Source: Chlamydiota bacterium (GTDB lineage Bacteria > Chlamydiota > Chlamydiia > Chlamydiales > SM23-39). Taken from it: a DNA stretch of 44,299 bases. Positions 32,213 through 40,171 of this stretch are shown piece by piece; the first letter of the stretch is position 1; each line of letters starts with the position of its first letter. Position numbers and translations under genes: made by a program. The stretch is taken from assembly GCA_027366035.1 (NCBI GenBank), contig DAHXLK010000039.1, positions 1 through 44,299 on the forward strand, given 5' to 3'. The notes under the pieces were generated by a model. It worked only from the letters and a program-made list of their open reading frames with translations. It was not told the origin of the DNA and did not search any database.

Positions 32213-32449
32213 ATGAAAGATTTTATAGAATACCTCGTAAAAAACATTGTTAGTGACCCGGCTAAAGTCGAAATTACCTTAAAAGAAGGTACTGAAGGGA
32301 CCTTAATTGAAATACGGGTTGCTCCGGCAGATATTGGTAAGGTGGTAGGTAGAGGGGGAAAAGTGATCCAATCTCTTAGGACCATTTCTAGGTCTATTGG
32401 AGTTCGAATTGGGAAAAAGGTCCATTTAGAAGTGATGCAGGGAGCTTGA
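32213..32449 (+). CDS. khpA: KH-domain RNA-binding protein KhpA
   Basis: KhpA (YlqC/UPF0109) is a small single-KH protein that binds RNA, often with KhpB, and affects cell division and sRNA function in other bacteria. The 78-residue protein is the standard length, and the GxxG RNA-binding loop is VVGRGGKVIQSLR. The start is the ATG at 32213. The STAS gene starts 7 bases after its stop, so the two are probably co-expressed. Confidence 0.93.
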   Translation: MKDFIEYLVKNIVSDPAKVEITLKEGTEGTLIEIRVAPADIGKVVGRGGKVIQSLRTISRSIGVRIGKKVHLEVMQGA

Positions 32450-32456
32450 AAGATCT

Positions 32457-32786
32457 TTGAAAATCGAGATTAGGACAGAACAGGAAAAGCCAATTCTCAT
32501 TCTCATAGGCTCTTTAGATACTACTTCTGCCCCTCTTTTAGAAAAGAGGCTGCAAGCTTTTATGGAAGAAGGGAAGGACCATTTGCTTTTAGATTTTACG
32601 TTAGTAGACTATCTAAGTAGTGCAGGCTTAAGGGTCCTCTTCTCTTTTTCTCAAAAACTGGAGAAAAAGAAGGGGAAACTTGTCCTTTTTTCTCTATCCG
32701 ATGAAGTAATGCAGGTGATTAGGATGGCCGGTTTTCAAAGTAGGCTAAAGATTGCTCAAAACGAAGCGCAAGCCTTGCAAAAGTGA
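32457..32786 (+). CDS. STAS-domain anti-sigma factor antagonist (RsbV-like)
   Basis: RsbV/SpoIIAA-type STAS proteins release sigma factors from an anti-sigma kinase when unphosphorylated. The 109-residue protein has LDTTSAPLLEKRL and the phospho-site motif DYLSSAGLRVLF, whose serine pair includes the residue phosphorylated in RsbV. From memory this is the place of rsbV2 (CT765) in C. trachomatis. The start is a TTG at 32457. It overlaps miaA as GTGA. Confidence 0.9.
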   Translation: MKIEIRTEQEKPILILIGSLDTTSAPLLEKRLQAFMEEGKDHLLLDFTLVDYLSSAGLRVLFSFSQKLEKKKGKLVLFSLSDEVMQVIRMAGFQSRLKIAQNEAQALQK

Positions 32787-33814
32787 AGCAAGTCCCTTTC
32801 GTATATGATATTAATGTTCAAAAGATTCTATCGAATATCCTCTCTCCTTTAGAGGAAAAAATCCCTGTTTTTGGAAGAAAAAAAAGGGTTATTGTTATCG
32901 CCGGGCCGACCGGTTCGGGAAAGAGTGAATTAGGGGTAGAGCTTTCCAAAATTCTAGGAGGAGAGGTCCTCTCTGCAGATTCCTGTCAGGTGTATCAAGG
33001 GATGGATATTGGGACGGCGAAATTGACCCCTCAAGAGATGGGGGGAATTCCCCACCATTTGATCGATATCCGAAAGATCGACGAGCCCTTTAATGTGATG
33101 GAATTTTATGAGGAGGCTACTCGAAAACTTTCTGAGGTTTCCGCAAGAGGTCATGTACCTATCCTTGTAGGAGGCTCGGGATTTTACCTCCACGTCCTCC
33201 TCTATGGTCCTCCTAAAGGACCGGCTTCTAACCCTCAGGTTCGAAAAAAGATCGAGGAGCAGATGGACCGGTTAGGAGTAGAGGTCCTTTATGAAAGGCT
33301 TCAAATGTTAGATCCCGAATATGCGAAAACGGTTACCGAGCGTGATAAACATAAAATTGTAAGAGCTCTAGAGATTATCACCCTCTCGAGAAGAAAAGTC
33401 TCCGATTTTCCCAAGCCGAAGGCTATAGAAAATTCCGAATACGATTTCCGCTGTTTTTTCCTGTATTATCCACTCCCTATCCTCTACCTAAAAATTGAAA
33501 AAAGGTGTGATCAAATGATCGAAAAGGGATTTATCGAGGAGGTGAAGCGGCTACAATATAACGGAATTTCAAAAAACCCCCTTGCTTCACAGGCTATTGG
33601 CTATAAGCAGTGTTTATACTATCTTCATAGTGAACAAAAGGAAGAGGACCTACAAATATTTCTACAAGAATTTAAAAGGGCCTCTAGAAATTATGCTAAA
33701 AGGCAGTTTACCTGGTTTCGAAAAGAGCCGTTTTTCCGTTTTTTAAATTTAGATGAACTGGGTATCGACAGGGTGAAAGAGATTGTCCTCTCTGATTTTG
33801 AACAAGGTTACTAG
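32783..33814 (+). CDS. miaA: tRNA dimethylallyltransferase MiaA
   Basis: MiaA transfers a dimethylallyl group to A37 of tRNAs that read U-starting codons. Motifs are the P-loop VIAGPTGSGKSELGVEL, the tRNA-contact ISADSxQVY-type segment (LSADSCQVYQGMDIGTAK), GGIPHHLIDI, PILVGGSGFYL, and the C-terminal SQAIGYKQ and KRQFTWFRKE. About 35 extra residues precede the P-loop if the GTG at 32783 is used. Its TAG stop is followed directly by element A copy 3, whose target duplication includes the last bases of the stop. Confidence 0.96.
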   Translation: MKQVPFVYDINVQKILSNILSPLEEKIPVFGRKKRVIVIAGPTGSGKSELGVELSKILGGEVLSADSCQVYQGMDIGTAKLTPQEMGGIPHHLIDIRKIDEPFNVMEFYEEATRKLSEVSARGHVPILVGGSGFYLHVLLYGPPKGPASNPQVRKKIEEQMDRLGVEVLYERLQMLDPEYAKTVTERDKHKIVRALEIITLSRRKVSDFPKPKAIENSEYDFRCFFLYYPLPILYLKIEKRCDQMIEKGFIEEVKRLQYNGISKNPLASQAIGYKQCLYYLHSEQKEEDLQIFLQEFKRASRNYAKRQFTWFRKEPFFRFLNLDELGIDRVKEIVLSDFEQGY

Positions 33815-33817
33815 TAA

Positions 33818-33981
33818 GGGACTGTTTCGATCTCCCATTTGGTTAAAATTTTACCCTTGCTTCCCCGGATTTGATCTTTTAAAAGTGTCTATACCTTAGC
33901 AGGATATATCACTTTCAAAAAAATCCAACCGTCTTTGTAAGGCTCAAATTTTAATGAAAAAGCGAAGATCGAGAGAGTCCC
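33818..33981. repeat. Palindromic MITE-like element, family A, copy 3
   Basis: This 164-base copy has inverted ends GGGACTGTTTCGATCT and GGGACTCTCTCGATCT. It is flanked by AGTAA at 33813-33817 and 33982-33986, a clean 5-base target duplication. It inserted right after the miaA stop codon and 47 bases before the next ATG. The arms are complementary through most of the length, with an inner hairpin around AAAAGTG and CACTTT. Confidence 0.88.
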
Positions 33982-34028
33982 AGTAATGACCTTGTATAGA
34001 AAACCCTTTTGCCTTCATAATATATCGT

Positions 34029-35279
34029 ATGGATCCTGTCGTGTCGGTCGAAGAACAAGTTCAAGCAGCTTTATCTAAGATGACAGACGCTCTTTCCAGG
34101 GAAGATGTTCCCCATTTTAAGACTTTTTGGGAGGAGAGATCAAAGATCCTCCCCCTTTTTCAAAATAAGTGGCATCCAATATTGAAAAGAAAGTATTGGG
34201 AAGAGCTAGCCAACCTCTGTAAGGAGGCAAGCCGGCTTAAAGATCTTTTAGAGGAGGAGTCTCATTTTACCGTCGAACAAATCGACCTTGCCATAGCTGC
34301 TTTAGAAAAAGATTTTCAAAATAGGTCTTCCCTACTTGCTTCCGTTCAAACTCCTCTTTTAAAAGAGTATCCGATTTTGTGTGTGAGAGAGGGGGAGTAT
34401 ATTGCCCTACAAAAGGAGCTGGTCATCCTAAATACGTTGGCTACCCGTTTCCATTCCTTGAGAAAAGAGGTGATACAAACTAGGATGCGGATACGAGACA
34501 AGAGCGGGTTTTTTAAAAGATTGGTTCTGTTATCGGAAAAACTATTTCCTCAAAGAGAGGAGGGGGTCGAAAAATTATCTAAACTATTCGCCCAAGATAT
34601 TGACCACTTCCTTCACCGCCACTTTTCTGAGAGTAAGCCCCCTCGCACCCCTTTTTATATCCTTAAAGAGCATATCAAAAAGTTGCAAACAGTCGCTAAA
34701 GTTTTCCTTATCAACCCAAAGACATTTGCCGATACCCGGATCCGGCTGAGTGATTGTTGGGAGAAGATAAGGGGCTGGGAAAAGGAGAAAAAACCTTACC
34801 GGAAAAAAGAAGAGGTAAAAAAAGCCCCTTCTGACGAAGGGCTAAAAGAAAAGATAAAAAAATTACAAGAACTTCCTATAGATAAAAAAGAAGATTTCTA
34901 TGACCAACTGGTAGTTGAGTTTGTGGCATTAGAGCCTTTGTCTATAGAGGAACTTTTTTTAAGACAAGAGTTAGACAAAGTCCAAGATGAGCTCTTCCTT
35001 TACAAGCAAAATAGCCTGTTTCAAGAGGAGATGACAGAGAGAGCTTTAGGAAAAATAGAAGATCTTTTACAAGAAGAATTACAAATAAGGCAAACAGTGA
35101 AAGCCCGTTTGGAGACCTTCCGAAAATTTTTAGGGGGATCGGGATTTACCTTGCAGAAGGCAATGGGTTATCGGGAACTGGCCGATCAGGAAAAGAAAAG
35201 GCTGGATTCCTTAAATGAAAGGATACGAATTTTAGAGGAAAAAATTGAGGAAAGTGGGGATTTTGGGCGGGGGATTTGA
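34029..35279 (+). CDS. Hypothetical coiled-coil protein (416 aa)
   Basis: The protein is almost entirely charged alpha-helix with long coiled-coil stretches, notably at residues ~60-160 and ~270-410, and no membrane segment. A family cannot be assigned by eye. From memory, chlamydiae have a hypothetical gene (CT768) in the same place before the rsfS gene, and this may be its counterpart. The ATG at 34029 lies 47 bases beyond element A copy 3, so any promoter or read-through must pass the element. It overlaps nadD by 35 bases, which suggests a shared transcript. Confidence 0.7.
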   Translation: MDPVVSVEEQVQAALSKMTDALSREDVPHFKTFWEERSKILPLFQNKWHPILKRKYWEELANLCKEASRLKDLLEEESHFTVEQIDLAIAALEKDFQNRSSLLASVQTPLLKEYPILCVREGEYIALQKELVILNTLATRFHSLRKEVIQTRMRIRDKSGFFKRLVLLSEKLFPQREEGVEKLSKLFAQDIDHFLHRHFSESKPPRTPFYILKEHIKKLQTVAKVFLINPKTFADTRIRLSDCWEKIRGWEKEKKPYRKKEEVKKAPSDEGLKEKIKKLQELPIDKKEDFYDQLVVEFVALEPLSIEELFLRQELDKVQDELFLYKQNSLFQEEMTERALGKIEDLLQEELQIRQTVKARLETFRKFLGGSGFTLQKAMGYRELADQEKKRLDSLNERIRILEEKIEESGDFGRGI

Positions 35280-35829
35280 CCCTATCCATATCGGACATAT
35301 CCACTTAGCTTTAGAGCTAAAAGAAGGGCATCGGCTAGATGAAGTGATTTTCGTCCCGGCATTTTGTTCCCCTTTTAAAAAAAAATCCGGCCATAAAGCC
35401 GAAGCGAAGCATCGCTTACAGATGACTAGACTAGCCGTCCATGGAATTTCCGGCTTTACCGTTTCAGACTGGGAGATTCGGCAAAAGAAGGTCTCCTACA
35501 CGATCGACACCCTATTAGCTTTTCAAAGAAAAGGAGAAAGACTCTTCCTCCTCCTCTCTGAGGAGGCGGCAGCTTCCTTCTCCCTTTGGAAGCAGCCGGA
35601 AGAAGTGGTGAAGATTGCCTCTTTGCTCATAGGAAAAAGGGGAAAAAAACCGGTAAAGATTCCGAAAAAGTTTTTGCCGTATTTTAAAAAAGGGATTACA
35701 AACACAAAGATAATTGAAGTGAGTAGTACCATGGTCCGTCAGAGGATGAAAGAAGGGAAATACGTAGGCCATTTTTTACATCCAAAAGTTTTAACATATA
35801 TTAAAGAGAAACATTTATATGACAAGTAG
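35245..35829 (+). CDS. nadD: Nicotinate-nucleotide adenylyltransferase NadD
   Basis: NadD adenylates nicotinate mononucleotide in NAD synthesis. The N-terminal nucleotidyltransferase motif GILGGGFDPIHIGH and the C-terminal SSTMVRQRMKEGK (usual form: ISSTxIRxxIxxGK) are present. Length 194 fits the family. The start is a TTG at 35245 that places the GGxFDPxHxGH loop at residue 8. The nadD-rsfS order is common across bacteria. It overlaps both neighbours (35 and 11 bases). Confidence 0.9.
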   Translation: MRKVGILGGGFDPIHIGHIHLALELKEGHRLDEVIFVPAFCSPFKKKSGHKAEAKHRLQMTRLAVHGISGFTVSDWEIRQKKVSYTIDTLLAFQRKGERLFLLLSEEAAASFSLWKQPEEVVKIASLLIGKRGKKPVKIPKKFLPYFKKGITNTKIIEVSSTMVRQRMKEGKYVGHFLHPKVLTYIKEKHLYDK

Positions 35830-36190
35830 CTATTTATTTCTTAATAAATCTGCCCAAATTTTTTCAGATAAAAAGGGGTTTAATATTCTAGCCCTAGATG
35901 TACGAGGACTCTCTTCGATTACCGATTATCTCCTCATTGTCGAAGGAGTGGTAGCCCGGCATGTCATGGCGATGGCAAGGACGCAGATCCAAGAAGTAAA
36001 GCCTATCCGGATCGAGGGGCTAAAGACGGGAGATTGGGTAGTTTTGGATTATTCTGAGGTGATGATACACATCTTTATGCCGGGGATGAGGGATAAGTAT
36101 CAGTTAGAAAGGCTATGGCCCGAGAGCAAACTTGTAGAGCTGGATATTGACTATTCAACCGCTGTAGGAGACGGTGCAAAATTTTCTTAA
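35819..36190 (+). CDS. rsfS: Ribosomal silencing factor RsfS
   Basis: RsfS (YbeB, Iojap) binds ribosomal protein uL14 and blocks subunit joining under starvation. The 123-residue protein has the conserved GLSSITDYLLIVEG, ARHVMAMA, GDWVVLDYSEVMIHIF and ERLWPESK segments. The usual form of the last one is 'Y.LE.LW.D'. It overlaps nadD by 11 bases and the TrpD-like gene by 17 bases. Confidence 0.95.
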   Translation: MTSSYLFLNKSAQIFSDKKGFNILALDVRGLSSITDYLLIVEGVVARHVMAMARTQIQEVKPIRIEGLKTGDWVVLDYSEVMIHIFMPGMRDKYQLERLWPESKLVELDIDYSTAVGDGAKFS

Positions 36191-37187
36191 AAAATTGATC
36201 GAACGAGCTGATTTAAAGGCTAAAGAAATGACCCATCTGATGGAGGGGATATTTCAGGGGAAATATAGCGATATTCAGATCGCAGGGTTTTTAGTTGCCC
36301 TCGAAATGAAGGGAGTAACTATTGAAGAGCTAACGGCAGCTGTCCGAGTGGTTCGAGCAAATGTGAGGCCCATTTTTCAAGCTCCCGGAAATTTTATCGA
36401 TATCATGAGTACCGGCGGCTCTGCTAAAAAGCCTTTCAATGTCTCGACTACCGCCATGTTTATCGCTGCGGGGGCAGGCGTCCAGGTAGCCAAACACACG
36501 CAGAGATCGATCCATACCCCTTGCGGCTCCTCCGATGTTTTAGAAGCTTTAGGAGTTAATGTCAGTGTCCCTATGGAAAAGGTCCCTCAATCTTTACAAA
36601 CTATTGGACTCGGAGTCTGTTTTTCTCCTTTGGTCCACCCGTCGATGAAATTTTTAGCCCCCTCCAGGAGAAGTTTGGGGATCCGTACCCTCCTCGATCT
36701 TTTGGCCCCTATGTCTAATCCGACAAAAGCCAAATGGCAGGTAATCGGTGTTCATTCTAAAGAGGCGATGGAGCTTATGGCGAGTAGTTACCTTTCTTTA
36801 GGCAGGGCACATGTGATGCTCATACACGGAAAAGATGGGATGGATGAGATCACAACGGTTTCTACCACTTACGTGATAGAGGTTCATGATAAAAAGATAA
36901 AATCTTATCAAATTGCACCTGAGGATTTTGCTATCAAAAGGTCTTCAGCTTTTAAAGAAAGGGTGATTGACCCTAATTCCAATGCCAAGATAATACAAAA
37001 TATTTTACAAGGACAAAAAGGGAAAGCGGCAGATATTGCTCTACTCAATTCGGCAGCAGTGATCTATATGTCCGGTAGATCGAAAACCCTTTTGCAAGGA
37101 CTACAGCTTGCAAAAGAAAGTCTCTACAGTGGAAAAGCTCATAAAAAGCTACAAGAATTAATTACTTTTTCGCAGAGTCTTTATTAA
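36174..37187 (+). CDS. trpD: Anthranilate phosphoribosyltransferase-like protein (TrpD family)
   Basis: TrpD joins PRPP and anthranilate in tryptophan synthesis. The family framework is clear: ALEMKGVTIEELTAAV, FNVSTTAMFIAAGAGVQVAKH, GSSDVLEALGVN, FSPLVHPSMKFLAPSRRSLGIRT, and HGKDGMDEIT. The PRPP loop, normally GTGGD, reads STGGS at residues 79-83, and KHGNRS reads KHTQRS at 107-112. The second change touches the anthranilate/PRPP region. No other trp gene is nearby. It may be a true TrpD, a TrpD2-like paralog, or an enzyme with another substrate. It overlaps rsfS by 17 bases. Confidence 0.8.
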   Translation: MQNFLKKLIERADLKAKEMTHLMEGIFQGKYSDIQIAGFLVALEMKGVTIEELTAAVRVVRANVRPIFQAPGNFIDIMSTGGSAKKPFNVSTTAMFIAAGAGVQVAKHTQRSIHTPCGSSDVLEALGVNVSVPMEKVPQSLQTIGLGVCFSPLVHPSMKFLAPSRRSLGIRTLLDLLAPMSNPTKAKWQVIGVHSKEAMELMASSYLSLGRAHVMLIHGKDGMDEITTVSTTYVIEVHDKKIKSYQIAPEDFAIKRSSAFKERVIDPNSNAKIIQNILQGQKGKAADIALLNSAAVIYMSGRSKTLLQGLQLAKESLYSGKAHKKLQELITFSQSLY

Positions 37188-37257
37188 AATTTTTATTCCT
37201 ATTTTTAAGGGGTGGTTGCCTTGAAGAATAATTTCTTTTCAGGTACCCTATTACCCT

Positions 37258-38523
37258 ATGACAAAGAAAAGAATCGTGGTAACTGGCATGGGAATTGTCA
37301 GCTGTTTTGGGACCGATGTAAAGGTTTTTTATGACAGTCTTTTAGCCGGTAAAAGTGGTATTGTCCCCATTCAAGAATTTGACGTCTCTGAGTATCCGAC
37401 CCGTTTTGCAGGAGTTATCCGGAACTTTGACCCTGGCGACTATATGGAAAAAAAACAGGCTCGTCGGGTAGACCCTTTCATTCGCTATACTATGGTTGCC
37501 GGGAAAAAGGCCCTAGAACATGGGGGGATTACTTTAGAAATACTCGATAATTTCCTCGATAAAAGAAGGTGTGGAATCCTCGTCGGCTCCGGGATGGGGG
37601 GTATGAGTGTTTTTTATGAGGGCTCTTTAACCGTCCATCAAAAGAGTTTTAAAAAGTTAACCCCCTTTTTCGTCCCCTATATCATCACCAATATGGGAGG
37701 GGCCCTTTTGGCTATCGATCTTGGCTTTATGGGACCTAACTATTCGATTTCCACTGCTTGCGCTACTGCCAATTACAACATTTATGCGGCGGCAGAGCAT
37801 ATCCGAAACGGGCAAGCCGATCTGATGCTCTGCGGAGGGGCCGAATCGGGGATTTCTCCAATAGGACTTTCTGGATTTGTCGCTTGCAAAGCCCTTTCGA
37901 CTTATAATGAGGATCCTACAAAAGCCTCTAGACCTTGGGACCAAGCTAGAGACGGTTTTGTCATGGGAGAAGGGTGCGGGGTCCTTATTTTAGAGAGTTT
38001 AGAGCATGCGATAAAACGTGGGGCTACCATTTATGCCGAGTATTTGGGTGGGTCGGTCAATTGTGACGCCTACCATATGACCGACCCTAGGAGCGATGGG
38101 TTAGGGGTTGCCCTTTGCATAGAGGAGGCATTAAAAAATGCTGGCGTTTCTAAAGAGAGGGTCAATTATATCAATGCTCATGCGACCTCGACGATAGTTG
38201 GGGATATGTGCGAAGTAAAGGCGATCCAAACTGTTTTCGGACCTCATACGGAGCATATCAAGATGAACGCGACCAAATCGATGATCGGTCATTGTTTAGG
38301 CGCTGCAGGAGGACTTGAGGCGGTAGCTACTATTCAGGCGATACAAACCGGGATCCTCCACCCCACTATTAACTTAGAAAATCCAGATCCTGGTCTTGGT
38401 AATATCGACGTCATTATAGGATCCTCCAAGGCCCACAAAGTAGATGTTGCCTTATCTAACTCATTTGGGTTTGGGGGGCATAACTCAACCCTTGTCTTTG
38501 CCCCATATGACCCTTTGCGATGA
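37258..38523 (+). CDS. fabF: Beta-ketoacyl-ACP synthase II FabF
   Basis: FabF elongates fatty acyl-ACP chains by condensation with malonyl-ACP. The Cys-His-His triad is visible: the nucleophile in ISTACATANY, the first histidine in NAHATSTIVGD, the second in MIGHCLGAAGG. GSGMGGMSVF and the C-terminal SFGFGGHNSTLVF are typical. Length 421 is normal. A 70-base gap with a short AT-rich stretch precedes it, so it may have its own promoter. It overlaps the NUDIX gene by 17 bases. Confidence 0.96.
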   Translation: MTKKRIVVTGMGIVSCFGTDVKVFYDSLLAGKSGIVPIQEFDVSEYPTRFAGVIRNFDPGDYMEKKQARRVDPFIRYTMVAGKKALEHGGITLEILDNFLDKRRCGILVGSGMGGMSVFYEGSLTVHQKSFKKLTPFFVPYIITNMGGALLAIDLGFMGPNYSISTACATANYNIYAAAEHIRNGQADLMLCGGAESGISPIGLSGFVACKALSTYNEDPTKASRPWDQARDGFVMGEGCGVLILESLEHAIKRGATIYAEYLGGSVNCDAYHMTDPRSDGLGVALCIEEALKNAGVSKERVNYINAHATSTIVGDMCEVKAIQTVFGPHTEHIKMNATKSMIGHCLGAAGGLEAVATIQAIQTGILHPTINLENPDPGLGNIDVIIGSSKAHKVDVALSNSFGFGGHNSTLVFAPYDPLR

Positions 38524-38926
38524 GTCTTTTGGCATTATCCCTTTAAGAAAAAATCAAAAAAAATGGCAAGTATTTTTAGTGTGTAAAAATGAGAACCGTT
38601 ATTGGGGTTTCCCCAAAGGACATAAGGAAAAAAATGAAAAGGGGATAGAGGCGGCTGCTCGCGAGCTGAAAGAAGAGACAAGTTTAACCGTAAAGCGCTT
38701 TCTTGATTTAGATCCCCTGATAGAGACCTACACTTTTCACTATAAAAAGGAGATTATCTACAAGACGGTCTATTATTTTATAGCGGAAGTAGAGGGAGAG
38801 GCCATGGTGGACCAAAGGGAGATTGCACAAGGAGAGTGGCTCTCTTTTGCCGATGCGGAAAGGAGGCTGACCTATGCAGAAGCTAAAAAAGTTTTATCAG
38901 ATGTTCAAAAAAAAACCGAAGATTGA
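38507..38926 (+). CDS. NUDIX hydrolase (bis(5'-nucleosyl)-tetraphosphatase-like)
   Basis: NUDIX enzymes hydrolyse nucleoside diphosphates linked to other groups. The 139-residue protein has the box G-x5-E-x7-REL-x-EE with GHKEKNEKGIEAAARELKEE, preceded by RYWGFPKGHKE, which is typical of Ap4A hydrolases. I chose the ATG at 38507, 17 bases inside fabF; the longer in-frame ORF from 38444 would overlap fabF more. C. trachomatis has a NUDIX gene in the same place after fabF (CT771, from memory). It overlaps the next gene by 53 bases. Confidence 0.9.
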   Translation: MTLCDESFGIIPLRKNQKKWQVFLVCKNENRYWGFPKGHKEKNEKGIEAAARELKEETSLTVKRFLDLDPLIETYTFHYKKEIIYKTVYYFIAEVEGEAMVDQREIAQGEWLSFADAERRLTYAEAKKVLSDVQKKTED

Positions 38927-39650
38927 GGTCTTTGTAAGGAGCTGTTTTTTTTCCCCTGTTTCGAATGGTAAGAAAAGGCCCCCTTATTTTAGCCGTGAAA
39001 TCTGTTATCAAAATCTTTTGCATACGATCCAAAACGAAAGTAGGGTCCGTCTCACTTTTTTTTTAGATACATTTTTTGAAAAAGAAAAAGACCATTTTTT
39101 GCAAAAGGAAAAAAACTATCCTGTTATCGAGATAAAAGAGGGGACAGAAGGGGGGTCTTTTGTGAAGATGTTAGACTATGTATTACAACTTCCCCTTGCC
39201 AAAGATACCCTTGTCTATTTTTTAGAAGATGATTACCTCCATAGACCCGGCTGGGTGGAGGTCTTACAAGAAGGGTTTGATCTCAACTGCTCGGATTACG
39301 TCTCTCTTTACGACCACCGAGACAAATATTTTTCTTCTTCCTATAAAACATTGACGTCTAGGATCTACCACACGAAAAGCTGCCATTGGAGGACGACTCC
39401 GTCTACCACCAATACCTATGCGATGCGGTTTGGTACGTTACTTAGAGATGAAGCTATCCACCGGCAATTTTCTAAAGATAGAAAGGTCTCTCAAGATCAC
39501 GAAAAATTTATTGTTCTTGGCTTAAAAGGAGCTACCCTTATCACCCCTCTTCCCGGCTGGTCGACCCATATGGAGCCTGACTTTGAATCTCCTTGCGTTG
39601 ATTGGCAAGAAGTGCTATCAAAAACAGTACTATTGGAGCAAAAATTATGA
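38874..39650 (+). CDS. Putative GT-A glycosyltransferase
   Basis: This 258-residue protein has a LVYFLEDDYLHRPGW segment with the acidic triplet EDD at residues 118-120. It resembles the metal-binding DxD region of GT-A glycosyltransferases. A WSTHMEP segment near the C-terminus may be the acceptor side. There is no signal peptide or membrane helix. The family is uncertain, with distant GT2-like similarity most likely. The start lies 53 bases inside the NUDIX gene and the stop overlaps bioY as ATGA, so it heads a tightly packed cluster of transferases. Confidence 0.65.
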   Translation: MQKLKKFYQMFKKKPKIEVFVRSCFFSPVSNGKKRPPYFSREICYQNLLHTIQNESRVRLTFFLDTFFEKEKDHFLQKEKNYPVIEIKEGTEGGSFVKMLDYVLQLPLAKDTLVYFLEDDYLHRPGWVEVLQEGFDLNCSDYVSLYDHRDKYFSSSYKTLTSRIYHTKSCHWRTTPSTTNTYAMRFGTLLRDEAIHRQFSKDRKVSQDHEKFIVLGLKGATLITPLPGWSTHMEPDFESPCVDWQEVLSKTVLLEQKL

Positions 39651-40171
39651 TTACAAGCTTAGCCCTACCTCAAGAAAATAGTCTGACAAGAAATATTTTT
39701 TTATATCTTTTAGGAGGGCTCATCCTTTCTTTAACGGCAAACGTTGTTATTCCCCTCCCTTTTACCCCTATTCCCGTAGCTCTACGCCCTGCTGTTGTTT
39801 TGCTTCTCGCGATAGTGATGGGAAGAAAATCGGTCTTTTCCGTTTTGGTGTTTATTGCGCAGGGGTGTCTTGGTTTTCCTGTCTTTGCCGAAGGAGTTAG
39901 CGGCATCGCTGGACCAACCGGCGGCTATATTGTCGGCTATATTGCAGCTGCATACGTTACCGGATGGTATGCAGAAAAAAAAGAGGGGACCCCGTTACAC
40001 CATTTTTATGCGATGTTACTAGGGACGGGAGTCCTGTATCTTTTTGGGGTCGCATGGCTTGCTACCTTTACCGGTATTTCCCATGCTTTACTTCTGGGAG
40101 TAGCCCCTTTTCTGGTAGGGGACGTATTGAAAATTTTTCTGAATTTACGCTTATTAAAATTTTTTAGATGA
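39647..40171 (+). CDS. bioY: Biotin transporter BioY
   Basis: BioY is the substrate-binding S component of ECF-type biotin uptake and can also act alone. The ATG at 39647 overlaps the upstream stop as ATGA and gives about 174 residues with six likely membrane helices. Signature segments are FTPIPVALRPAVVLL, GCLGFPVFAEGVSGI and GPTGGYIVGYIAAAY. It lies among glycosyltransferases and has no evident functional link with them. It overlaps the next gene by 4 bases. Confidence 0.93.
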   Translation: MITSLALPQENSLTRNIFLYLLGGLILSLTANVVIPLPFTPIPVALRPAVVLLLAIVMGRKSVFSVLVFIAQGCLGFPVFAEGVSGIAGPTGGYIVGYIAAAYVTGWYAEKKEGTPLHHFYAMLLGTGVLYLFGVAWLATFTGISHALLLGVAPFLVGDVLKIFLNLRLLKFFR

